This document shows, one piece after another, positions 40,735 to 51,587 of a stretch of 64,000 bases of DNA. Position 1 is the first letter of the stretch; each line of letters begins with the position of its first letter. Below the pieces are notes generated by a model that saw only the letters and a program-made list of their open reading frames with translations, had not been told where the DNA came from and searched no databases. The stretch comes from Ulva prolifera (taxonomy: Eukaryota > Chlorophyta > Ulvophyceae > Ulvales > Ulvaceae), in the NCBI GenBank assembly GCA_023078555.1, contig CM041199.1, positions 7,135,315 to 7,199,314 on the forward strand, written 5' to 3'. The translations under genes were made by a program, and so were the position numbers.

Positions 40735-43700
40735 ATTGGCATTGCAGCTTGAAGCAACGACCAAGACCATGGCAGTCCAAATTGCAGGAGCAGTTGAAGC
40801 GACAACTTGAAGGTCGAATCCGAGCGCTGTTCTATACAGCCGATGCTTTGTCAACGTCACTTTAAATTTGCTGCACTGCTGTCGCACTCTGGCACTGGTG
40901 TTCCGGGTGCAACAATGGAGGCCCGCTGTACAGTACTTCTGCATCTTTGTGAGTTTCCTGCACGCCGTACGTGTTTGGCCAACAGCGCTGTACATGTGGC
41001 AAGTACACCGGCAGGGCCAGTAGCAACGTACGGTGTAACACCTAACTATAACGTTGTTGCAACCAAGCCTGCATCCGGGAGACTGCAGAAGCACGCCGCT
41101 GCTTCAAAATTAATATCACGCACTGCTGGCAGCTACTATGGCTCATAGTATGGCTCATGCGGGCGGCACTGTATGATGCCGTGGAGGTCGTGCTTACCGT
41201 GGCATGTTGTACGAGCTTCAAAGCGCAAGAGTACGCATGGCATGAATATGCACACCATGATGGTGGCCGGGGTGACAGCGCAATCTGCAGCTCACTACAA
41301 GGATGGTAGGCAGGTGATGCTGTACATTATCAGTGACCCATTGCCGGCTGAACAGTAGGCAAACAGTGTCCAGATGTGTATGAACTGTATGGCGATCGAC
41401 GCAGGAGTGGCCGAGTGCTGTACAGCTAACGTGCTGTTTGACAGGGATGTGAACGGTGGTGTTGCACGGTCGACGCGCTGCGACTGTGGACAATGTACAC
41501 TTCTGTGCGACGAGTGCGCGAGCTGCCCATTCAATCCTGTGAAATGTTCACGAGTACCTGGATGATGTGCACGTGCAAGTACTTCGGCCTGCATCATGCA
41601 GTGCAAGTGGACCGGCAAGATGCGCTCGTCGTGTACATTCCTCGCGTGGCGTGTTCACGTCCTTAAAAATCGGCACATTACTGACACTCTTTCATGAATA
41701 ATGTGCTCGTCAGGCGTAGGCTACGAGTGCTGTTATACCACAATGATGTACAGTTGGTGCACACGAAATGCGATAGCAGATACCCGGTCATGCGGTCCGT
41801 GTGTAGGCTGCAGCTGCTTAACATGATCTTCTATTGTACGGACAATAGTTAATGCCGATCATATCAGGCCACTCCAGATCTGGCACTAGTGTCCGTGCCG
41901 TCGCACTGGCATCCGCTGAGGTACCCGGCTCTCCGGAACATGGCGCAGTCAACATAGGTATACATTATGTGCACTTACTAACGCTAAACATGCGGAGCAG
42001 CTATGCAAAGTGTTTGGCACGCTGCACAGGCAGCTGCACTGCGCGTGCCAACACGGCATCAGAGTTGTTGACCACGGCACGACGAAACAGCAGCGACACC
42101 GACAACTAACCAGACAAATTGCTGCTGAATACAGACTGTTGTGCTTGATGCTGTTCTTGAGCAGGGCTGAGCATGCGGATGTGTACACTGTGGACAAGAC
42201 GGAACGTACAGCTGCAGATACAATGTCTGCATATGCACGATATCGTGCATCCCCAGTCACAGTGCAGCAAAGTATTGTATTTGTCAGCTGCTACCAGTGC
42301 AGCACATATGTGCATTGTGCCTTCACAGGACAACCGACGGCGTGTGGCCGTACGTAGCAGATCGACGCTGCACGATCACAAGCATTCGACATTATGCTAT
42401 GCCTACCGCAAGAGGACTAGCTGTAGATGAGAGAAATGCAATCGACATAACAGTGCCTTGAGCGAATTTTCTCATGCCTGCCGACGTTCACCTGACACTT
42501 GTCGTCAGCGTTGACCGTCAAATCAATTACTATCGTTGATTAAAACACTGGCTCCATCTTTGATCTTTCCTTTGATGTATACTATGCGCAATAGTGACGA
42601 GCACAACCAGCAGGTCACACTTCCGCGATCAAACCAGTATTGGCGTAACAAAACCACAATGGAGCGCAGTGAGCGCCTCGTTCAGCAAACAGTAATATGC
42701 AGGTAGCAATGTAACACGATTTTCACCTTCGTTGAGTATCATGCTTCTGTTATCGAGTTGACATTTCAGACGACGCCGCGACTCTGCTGCGCACTTGTCG
42801 TGCTTGTGCAGAGTGGTATGCAGCGAAAGCTGTAAGAGGCCTGATAGCATAGTACTCTACAACAATCAAAGACATATAGAGTTGTACATTGTCGTCGCGG
42901 ATCAGGCGAAATGATTCTGGTTTCTGCAAACGTGAACGTCCTACCGCGCCATTTGTAACACGCTGACAGCATCACCTCAAGTACATCGTGTTCGCGGATC
43001 TTGGAATCGAACAACTGATAGATGCAGTATATTTGAAGAACGTGTTGATATCGCAATCTGTCCTAGCGTACAGCAACGGCTCTACGAATTGAGCTGCCAA
43101 CAGCAGGCTACTGATAGCAGGCAACCCGAAACGAGCGAACTAAAACTGAAAACTGAAAAAGGAGCACATCAGCTGAAATGTGCTGTTCGTGTACATTTGC
43201 TAGCAGCTTGCGCGGTCGTGGCGTGGGTCAAACATGTGCTCGACAAGTACACCAGCCACGGAACTGCACACTTCGGTGGAGCGTCGGAGCGCGTTCGTGG
43301 AATGTACATCATCAGAAGCTGCCGAGTGCTGGACGTGTACATGACGAGCACACGCAGCCTATCAGCTGATGTGCTGTTCGCAGGAGCATGAAAGCGCGTT
43401 TGCGGCATCTGCATTCCACACGTTGAGATGCGCTGCAGGTGCGCACCGCGACACCACGTGGGCAACACATCCCATGTACACGTTTCGAACGCAGTTCACC
43501 CAGTCACGGAATGTGTCTAAAGAGTCCGTGAAATGTGCGCGAATGTGCCGGCGAGCAAAACGAGTGTCGCTAATGTACACGCTGGCGTGCCTACCATCCT
43601 TGTAGTGGCTAGCCTGCATAGTTGTGCCCCGGAAGATCTGCGCCTGCAGCGCTGAGCTCAGCTGCGCAGAAGGCTCCTGGCTTCTGTACAATGCAGCTGC

Positions 43701-43880
43701 CATAGTGTGGCAACATGTCGGTGGCACATGACGCTGCCAGTGGATGTGTTGCCTATGGATGGTTTGCGTGTGACACTGCCCGCCCCCCAAGTGCCGTGGG
43801 GCATACCAGTGCGACGCCGGATCTATGAATACTTGACAAGCACCATGCTGATCTGTGACACAGCACTAGTAGCACTGAGT
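40735..43880. other. Stretch without a supported gene
   Basis: TGTAA at about 41035 may serve paralogue 2. 41291-41337 (plus) and 43566-43609 (minus) share a segment encoding HYKDGR...Y-I-SD, probably pieces of an old mobile element. Otherwise AT-richer than its surroundings, with no domain recognised. Confidence 0.45.
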
Positions 43881-43960
43881 TGTCCTTACAGCAGCCCCAT
43901 GTCGGCCTTACCCAGTCCTCACAGGCGAGGTAAGGCCGATATTGGGCTGATGTAAGGACA
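43881..43960. repeat. 80-bp hairpin with TGTCCTTACA ends
   Basis: 32-nt arms with 3 mismatches around a 16-nt loop. Ends TGTCCTTACA and TGTAAGGACA. Further GTCCTTAC motifs follow to about 44095 and recur at 46445-46640. Confidence 0.88.
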
Positions 43961-44225
43961 ACATGTGGATTTCAGGCATAGCCCTAGTCCTTACATAAGG
44001 CCTGGGCAAGGACATGTTTGGATAAATAGGGGTCAGTCCAAACGATATGGACGTCCTTACGATCGCAGTCCTTATTTGTTCGATTGCAGTCCTTACAAGT
44101 ATGGACTGTGTATTGACCATGCAAGGATCGTGTAGTGTCTGTGTGTGGTGCATGCGTGTGTAGTGTGCAATCGCCACCACATGATGCAGTTGCAACATGC
44201 AATGGCTGGTTCATTGGCTGATTGG

Positions 44226-44505
44226 TTGTGGCCAGCAGGCCACCTGGGGGAAGCGTGTACGTGTCATGCCCTTCAGCATGGCCACATGTGGCTATGCTGA
44301 AGCGGCATGACAGGCAGTCTTTCCCTAAGCAGCGCTGCTCACTGCACTACCTTGATGGTTTCCTACCTGTGGCCAGCAGGCCACAGAAGTCAAGCGTGTG
44401 CATGTCACACCCTTCAGCATGGCCACACGTAGTTGTGCTGAAGCGGCCACATGACAACCTGTCTTCGAGTAGCGCTGCTTACTATGCAACCTCGCTGTCA
44501 TGCAC
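44226..44505. repeat. 141-bp tandem dimer, each with a hairpin
   Basis: Offset 141 bp (GTGGCCAGCAGGCCAC at about 44228 and 44369). Each unit carries an inverted repeat CTTCAGCATGGCCACA..., nearly perfect at 44271-44302 and diverged at 44412-44443. Confidence 0.82.
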
Positions 44506-47500
44506 TCAGCCCGCTCTGGCATGCCGCTGCTAGAGGCTGAATAAAAAAACACTGGTGAACTGCAATTCAATGATGCGTCTTCAGCTCCTGGCGTGTTATC
44601 TCTGTAGCGTATCCGGGCAAGATCTGCACCCATATGCCTCATTGTGCACACACACGTATTGCAAGAAACTCATGTAGTTGAAGCAGAAGCAATCGATCCA
44701 CAGTATTCCACAGCATGCAGGACACCGCAACAAGCTCAAAGCACACTGCAATGTAAAAATGACGAGCCGACCTTGCTTCGCAACTAGCCCATGCAAAAAA
44801 ACTTGTCATCTGTATCTGCTGAATCCGTTTGCAAGCGCAGTGGGTAAGCTGCAACTGATTGCATCGTGGGGCGAGGCTGACGGTGCCTCGAGAGAGATCG
44901 AGTGAAACCCTCAGACGCTATCACTTAGTGGCAAGGACCAGACTGAAACTATAAGTCAGTGTTTCACCTCCTTGTGAATGCGGGTCTGCGTTGGATGGAT
45001 ATGTGCTAGGACCTATGCGCTGACCAGCAACTACAGCGTTGCTTTTCACTGGAATCGGCTACTCTTGCTGGACTGTTGACAAAAGATTGCAAAATATTAA
45101 AGAAATGGATGTCGCGCTGCAGAATCAGACGTCTACCGGTGACGTGATGTGTTTAGCGTGTGCAGTCGCGCATCACCGTCGAACACCTGTTCTAGACGCC
45201 TGTGCACTGCAATCACAAAGAAAAATACGATCAGTCTTCAACGTTATAATGTCCTACCACGGGTATACACAGGGCAGCGGATCGTTGCGGCCTGGGCATC
45301 GGGGTTGAGTCCCTTCGGCTGCTGCTAACAAGAGCACCGCGAACTGAAAGCAACACGGCAATCGCGATCGCGCCCCTCACTGGATCAGGAGCTCTATGAT
45401 GAGTACGGAATCACAATTGTTCCGGTCCAAGACATACGCTGGATCGATCGCTACCAACTGTGTCACCCGCGCGACTATTCCACAGCATTATGCGTGCCTA
45501 CCTACACCTTGCTGAATGTACAATATGCCCTAAACGATTCATCAGACTTGCATGCGTTCGCTGCTTTATGTGGTTGTTCGCGCTGTATCACCTCATTGTT
45601 CATGCGGCACTGCGCCACTCCCGCGATACTCGGTGGCCACGGGCGTTCCCCATGTCTGGCGCAGGCACGTCTGCCGCCCACCAAAGGGCACATGAAACCC
45701 ATCGCGAGCATATTTCGCCTCGTGAACAAGTCTAGAAAGCGAAGCGCAAGCTTTTGGCCTCGCATTCAAGCGCCTTGCACTGCGCAGCGTTCGGACAGCA
45801 TCAACATTATGGGCGCAGGAATCGTCCGATCACATTTCATGGCATGCTCTGCACGTCAGTGTTAATAATGAAGCAGTCTGAAAATGCTTCTTGAACGATG
45901 CTGCCAGTGTCTTGACGTGCACGATACTGCAGTGCTGTACAACACGCCGTAGGTATGGGCTGCAAATCACCGAACCAGGAGCGCGGACTCGTTCGTGAGA
46001 AGTGACCAGTCAGAACAAGAACGTCAGGTCGGACAAGCAGATGTTCAACGTGCTTCCCATGCTGTCCTGCTGATGCTAGCACTTGAGTGCTTGCTGTGCA
46101 TCAGTGGAGTCCTGCAGACATCACTGCTTTCTGACACGCGGCACCACGATAGATCCTTGTATGTCAAGTGGAATTAAAAATTTTGTTGGGGCTGTGACCA
46201 GTTGTGACACTTCAGACTCACCTCGCCTGTACCCATCGCTGTCCAACCACGTAGGTGAGCACTTTATGACAGATTGCATTGCCACCACGGTATACAATAA
46301 CTATAGTATGATATGTACATACTCCGTGATCACAACTACGGCGTATACGACTGTCGCCACGTGAGCCTGACCAGCTCCTCAGTATGTCCTCACGTGACAG
46401 TGCACAGCTTCCCAATGTTCCTGCCACAAGCTGGGCACTTTTGGGTCCTTACAAAGCAGCAACATGTGTCCAAATTCCAGCCCAGTCTGGTCCTACACTT
46501 TATGACCACATAGTGTGTCCTTACGGACGTTATGCTTCAGCCCTATCACCCGTAAGGCTCATGTAAGCCGCATGGACGTCATAAGGATGATATTCGGCCG
46601 TCCATACGTGAGGATCGCGTGGTGCTGCCGTAAGGACATTTCGGTGCTACTAGTGCAGAAGGCAGCACCTGCAGAGAGCGACACTGGCACAAACAGGGAT
46701 AACATCGTCGAACAGGCTACACACGTTGATGCTGCTCACATCATATATATGCAATGCTGCTCACATCATATATTGCATGCAAGGTCATCTGCACTCAATA
46801 CACAGCATCGGGAACATTGAATGACTGCCCTGAGTCTGAAACAGGGGCAGTGTGTTACATGAAAGCACTTAGAGACTCGGAGGATGGTAGCCCCGCCAGG
46901 GGCACGCGTCAGATGTCACTCTGTCGACGGCTCCACTGCAGGACTCGGATGCATACGGCCCCACACTCCACGCCCAGGACGGATGCAGTACCGCCGCACA
47001 CACCCCCTGTCAGCCCGCGATAGGCACTCACACACGGGGAAGCTCTAGTGCACCGACGCGCATACTCAAGCATGTGTGTACACACCCATGGCCACTCCGA
47101 GTCCGAGTCGCACACGCACGGCCCCTCCGGCTTTTTCCTTTGTAACACACACCCACGGCACCGCCGTGGGGTGTCCCCACAAACCCCGATGTAACACAGC
47201 CTCAAGACCGGTACCACGTCGATCCGTCACGGTCGGCGGCTGCGGCGGTCCCAGTTCACAGCGCGGCTGCCGCCAAGCCCGCGGGGCCACGCAACACGTG
47301 GGGCATTCAAGCCCCCTGAGGGCCTCGGAGGCTCGCCCGTCCCGTACAGGGGGCGCCTATAAGGACACCAGTCCACAGAGCCCGTCCAACAGTTTCGTCT
47401 GTGTACGTCGATCGTTGTGGACGTCTTGATATCTGCTTGTGGCGATTGCGGCCGTGGCGTGGGTGCGTTGGTCTGCGACAGTTGACCACACGGAGCCAGA

Positions 47501-47922
47501 ATCGGGACTTCGTCATCATCGATGGGGCTCTGCAGCACATGTGGTCAGGCACCATCACGACTCGTTTTACTTGTGCATGAAGTCATATCACTTCTGTGCC
47601 AGTCGAACTGCGAGCATTGGCGCGCCGCCGATTTTTCACATGTAGCCGCGGCACCGCGGTGGTCATGGGACCATGAATGTTATCAAAAAAAAATGTTATC
47701 AAAAAAAAATATCGCGATCGTCGACGATCGGCCGCGCGGTGGTCATGGGACCATGAATGCCACCGTTGAAGTTGTGCACATGTCACACGTCGGCGTGCGC
47801 GTCGTGAGCAGAGCCCGCATGCGATTTTGGGCCGGGAGTTCACAATGCTGACTGCACAGCGCGAGGGGGGGCGGGCTTGCGCGTGAAATTGTGGGTGTGG
47901 GGTGTGGGGGCCTGTGTGTGTC
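44506..47922. other. Long stretch without a supported gene
   Basis: Frames at 45390-45600 (EYGITIVPVQDIRWIDRYQL) read protein-like but have no start, splice pair or paralogue. A TGTAACACAC repeat end lies at 47131-47150. Two A8-9 runs lie at 47686-47708. Confidence 0.4.
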
Positions 47923-47975
47923 TTACAAAAGAGTGAACTGGAGAAAACAAACACTGCAAGCTCATCCGAATCAAC
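47923..47975 (-). repeat. 60-bp family, near-full copy
   Basis: TTACAAAAGAGTGAACTGG ... CTCATCCGAATCAAC. Confidence 0.82.
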
Positions 47976-48042
47976 TTCAACACATGTGTACACACTCACA
48001 CACAGAGGGTGTGGGGGCCTGTACATGTGTGTGTAAGTCTCA

Positions 48043-48158
48043 AGGACAAAGCCGGAGGGGCCGGTAGTACAGCCAGGACGACGAGGAAGCACAGGACCAA
48101 CGCAAAGCACACGCGGCGGGAGAGCAACAGCCACCTCAAAGCCGCCTGAACTCAGGGC
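48043..48158 (+). repeat. Dispersed repeat shared with 13283-13396
   Basis: Same blocks and spacing as the copy in the OPR array; begins CTCAAGGACAAAGCCGG. Confidence 0.65.
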
Positions 48159-48189
48159 CAAGTCACAACAGGCACCCGCACACGGCACC

Positions 48190-48461
48190 ACCTTGGGCAG
48201 CAGTGTGTTGGGCGCGGCCCTAACGTACGGCGGCAGGCGTTGCGGTGTTGGGGGTTGTGTTGTTGGGTGTGGGCCATGGGGTCTGTGCATGCGTATGTGG
48301 GTGTGTGCTTGGCGGCCTGCAGATATGTGTCGTTTGCTGCGCGCGTGATGGGTTTTCTGGGCATGGTGGGTGTTGCGCGCATGGGCGTCTGGGTGTGTGC
48401 TTCGTCTGCTTGCTTCTTTTGCGGTGCTGCCTGCCTTGCTGCCTTTGTCCTTGTAACACAC
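48190..48461 (+). repeat. G/T-rich TGTAACAC-ended repeat, left-truncated copy
   Basis: Aligns from GGCAGCAGTGTGTTGGG to the common right end. Confidence 0.82.
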
Positions 48462-48499
48462 GGCACCTCGCCTCAGCCCGCCTGTGTGTGTATAGTTGC

Positions 48500-48647
48500 G
48501 GCCCGGGCGGGTGCTGCATCATGCGTCATGACGCGTGCGGCTGCACGGGTGTGTTGGTATGTGCTGCTTGTTGCTGGTTGCGTGGGTGTGCGGTTCCCCT
48601 GGTTGTTGCCCGTGGTGCTACCTTGCTCGCTTTGTCCTTGTAACACA
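48500..48647 (+). repeat. TGTAACAC-ended repeat, short GC-rich type
   Basis: Shares GTGTTGGTATGTGCTGC, GGGTGTGCGGTTCC and the end GCTTTGTCCTTGTAACAC with 61025-61167. Confidence 0.7.
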
Positions 48648-49625
48648 GCGCACGTCCAGGCCGTCCCCCGCTGCGATCTGTCCAGGCCAGCAGGACATTC
48701 ACAGCCATATCCAGCGCTGACACCGGTGCGCCATCATCGCGCACCATTAAATATTTAAGCTGTACATTTGGTCGGATGGTGCACGTGCGCATGTTCACGG
48801 AAATCCGCGACGAGTCTGCAGCCCGCCGCAGATGTAAGGCATATATGGCAGCGCTGCCATATATATATATAGATCTGATCTACGTCCCACTGGAGCTTGC
48901 CACGATACTACAATATCGTTGTCCGAATTGTGGACCACCGGCGATCTCATCGAAATTCCTCCGCAGCACACATGCAATTGCAAGAAGCGGCCACACGGGC
49001 ATCCCCCCCCCCCCCCCCCCCCCCCCGGGCCCGGGCCCACAACCACTGCCGAGCTGCTGCCGACTCGGATGTGTTCCCCCTATGGACAGTCAGCGTGGTG
49101 CTGCCATGGTCGAGAGGGCGGGCAAGCGGAAACTGTCGATTTTGCTGCACTGTGTGCTCGAGCTCATGCATGATGCATTGCAGCATATGCTGTTCAGAGC
49201 ATCGGCCACATGAGGTGTGCTCCACAATGAGCGGACAAACAGATCAATGACTCTACTGTATAGAGTCGTCGAGGCTTGCCATGCATGAAGATCTCAACTC
49301 AACGTAGCTCTCATTCGGCTCACCCACCGATATCAATGCTCTGCGCCGCGTCAGGGCCGCCGGCGCAGCGGCTGCGTCGGTGCTGGCACAGCTGCCTGCA
49401 TCAGGCTAAACATATGTTTATATAAAGGCCTCCACCAACTGCAATCCCGCTTGACTGGCTGAGGCCGGCCTCCGGAGTGGCCACCATCGTGATGGCCATG
49501 GCAGTTGCAATCCCGCTTCATGATGTGCACAAGCTTTGCAGACCAGACGAACTGCGGAGGCCGGCGGGAACAGCGTCTACCACCAGCCGATGCTGGCCAG
49601 CAGCCGAACCTGAAAGGCGTCCCGG
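48648..49625. other. Stretch without a supported gene
   Basis: 48648-48840 shares blocks with 27420-27620. A pure C run of about 21 lies at 49006-49026 and is a likely site of length error. Confidence 0.45.
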
Positions 49626-49675
49626 TATTCCGGACCACCTCCCGACCTCCGGAGGTCGGGAGGTGGTCCGGAATA
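49626..49675. repeat. 50-bp perfect palindrome
   Basis: 25-bp arms, no spacer, centred at CTCC/GGAG between 49650 and 49651; ends TATTCCGGACCACCTCC. Confidence 0.97.
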
Positions 49676-49678
49676 GGT

Positions 49679-49716
49679 CGCGATACTAGTATCGGGATCC
49701 CGATACTAGTATCGCG
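49679..49716. repeat. 38-bp perfect palindrome next to the 50-bp one
   Basis: 19-bp arms centred on GGGATCCC; each arm also holds the internal palindrome CGATACTAGTATCG. Confidence 0.97.
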
Positions 49717-51250
49717 TCCTGCCCCTCGAGGCGGGATAAGGCCAGATGGCCCATGAGCACCGGGAGATCGTCTGGCAGGACTGTGAGTTCAGGCCTACCT
49801 TGCCTGCGTGGTGTGCCAGCAGCAGGCCAGCTGAGTTGGAGAACGCTGACCTGGAGAGATCATGGCTGTGCACCGCATCTTGCGCAGCAGCCGTCTGGAG
49901 GCTGCCAAAGCCAGCTTGCAGCCACGCCAGCGGAAGCTGACAAGTGGGTGACCCCCTCAGTGTGTGGGGATGGCTTGACAAGCTCAGACGTGTACTAACA
50001 TTTGACTTTCTGTGTCTACTCTATTCTAATGCATTAGAATGGTGGCAGTGGCTTGAGTGTACACATGTGCTGTATTCCTGAAAGCGCGCGCGGTGCCGGA
50101 GTCTTGTGCGCTGCCTCTGCCTCTCCGGGCCGGCCCCCAGCTGCCTCTAGAACTCCTTGTCACACCCGGGTTCGACATGGAGTGTGGGTGTGAGGCCTCA
50201 CACCCACACGCACACCCCGCAGCATTGACTGGCAGGCTACAGCAGGGTTGGGCTCCCGAGAGCCTGTTTGCATCGGGGGCCGCCAGGCACTTGTTGGCCG
50301 TTCAGAAGCTGATCAGCTTGTCTCGTGAGCGTTTCGTGTGCTCATGATTCGTGAGCGATTCGTGCGCTGCAGCTGCGATGCCCTGCTCCCCGTTCTGTCT
50401 CTTGTAGCAAGCTGACCGCCATGGCGTGCCAGTCGATGCTACACCGATGTACAGTAGTATCCTGTACACGTCACGCTGTAATTGCGCAACGCCTGTGAAG
50501 TCCACGAGGGAGCCTCTCGCAACGTGCTGACGTCGACGCACTGCGCACGATGCATGCGAGGTCAAGGACGAGGCCATGTTCGGATGAAAAGTTGTGGGCT
50601 GTCGCATTTACATCAACCAGCAGAGAAGACTTTGCTGAACTCTTCCCACCTGTGTGAACATTTTCATCAGTATATAGGTTCCAGAGAACAGTCCGCGTGA
50701 TCACCTGAGGATGCTGCGTTGCGCATTGCACACGATAGCTGCGTATGATACAAAATCATCAATTCGAGCTACAGCTGTTTTAGTAACGCCCTTACTGCAG
50801 CAAGAGAGGAGGGGCGGACCCGAGCTTCCGGATCGTGCGTCAGGTGCTCTCCGAACGATGTGCACGCTCGTATCTGCACGCACCCCGCTGTGACAGTATG
50901 ATCAGCCTTTGAGGTATACAAACGCCTCAGAGGCCGCATTCTGCAGCTGCCTTTGGCGTGACTGCTGATTTTGCTTGCCACTGCTGCCTGCCATATGGAA
51001 TTTTGACAGGCTGCATTCATGGGATGACTGCGATCCAGAGTTGCATTTGCATAAGACTCTATCCTGTATCTGTCACATGTCATCAACATCTCGAGTTGAG
51101 CTGAAGCTTGCTTGGACTTTTTGTTGCAAGCGGGCATACCAACTATAGCAACATGCCACATTCTGGCGAACACACGATGAGCAGAAGCACATGACCTCCC
51201 GCTCCTGTTCGACACAAGTCTGCACAAGCCCTCCAGATTGCTCTCATGCT
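49717..51250. other. Stretch without a supported gene
   Basis: About 49745-49830 matches the complement of 29236-29320. A 28-bp perfect palindrome lies at 50182-50209 (GTGTGGGTGTGAGG arm). A 197-codon minus frame at 50769-51362 is not recognisable and overlaps a duplicated leader. Confidence 0.45.
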
Positions 51251-51575
51251 GCTGATTTGTGTAGATTCCCAGACAGTGCACCACCAGCAGCACTCCGTCA
51301 CCACTCAAACGCTCACAGGCTGTGTGCATTTTCCTGCTCACACTGCAATTTATGGGTGGCATCGAGCCGATGGTCTCTCTTGCCCACCAACCTCAAGCGA
51401 CTTGCCCAGCAGCTGATTTGTGCAGGTTCTCAGGCGTGCACCGCTGGCACCATCAGCACTCCGCCACCACTCAAAACGCTCAAAGGCTCTTTGCACCTCC
51501 CTGCTCACCCTGCAATCCACGGGTGGCATCGGGTCGATGGTCTCTCGCGCCCACCAGCCTCAAGCATCTTGCCCA
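51251..51575 (+). repeat. 161-bp tandem duplication upstream of paralogue 3
   Basis: Blocks starting GCTGATTTGTG at 51251 and 51412. It reaches to 13 bp before the ATG, so it probably covers promoter and 5' leader. Confidence 0.8.
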
Positions 51576-51587
51576 GCAGCCCGCACC

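Noticed and set aside
49006-49026. Poly-C run as a functional element
   Set aside because: Homopolymer of this length is common and error-prone; nothing around it supports a role.
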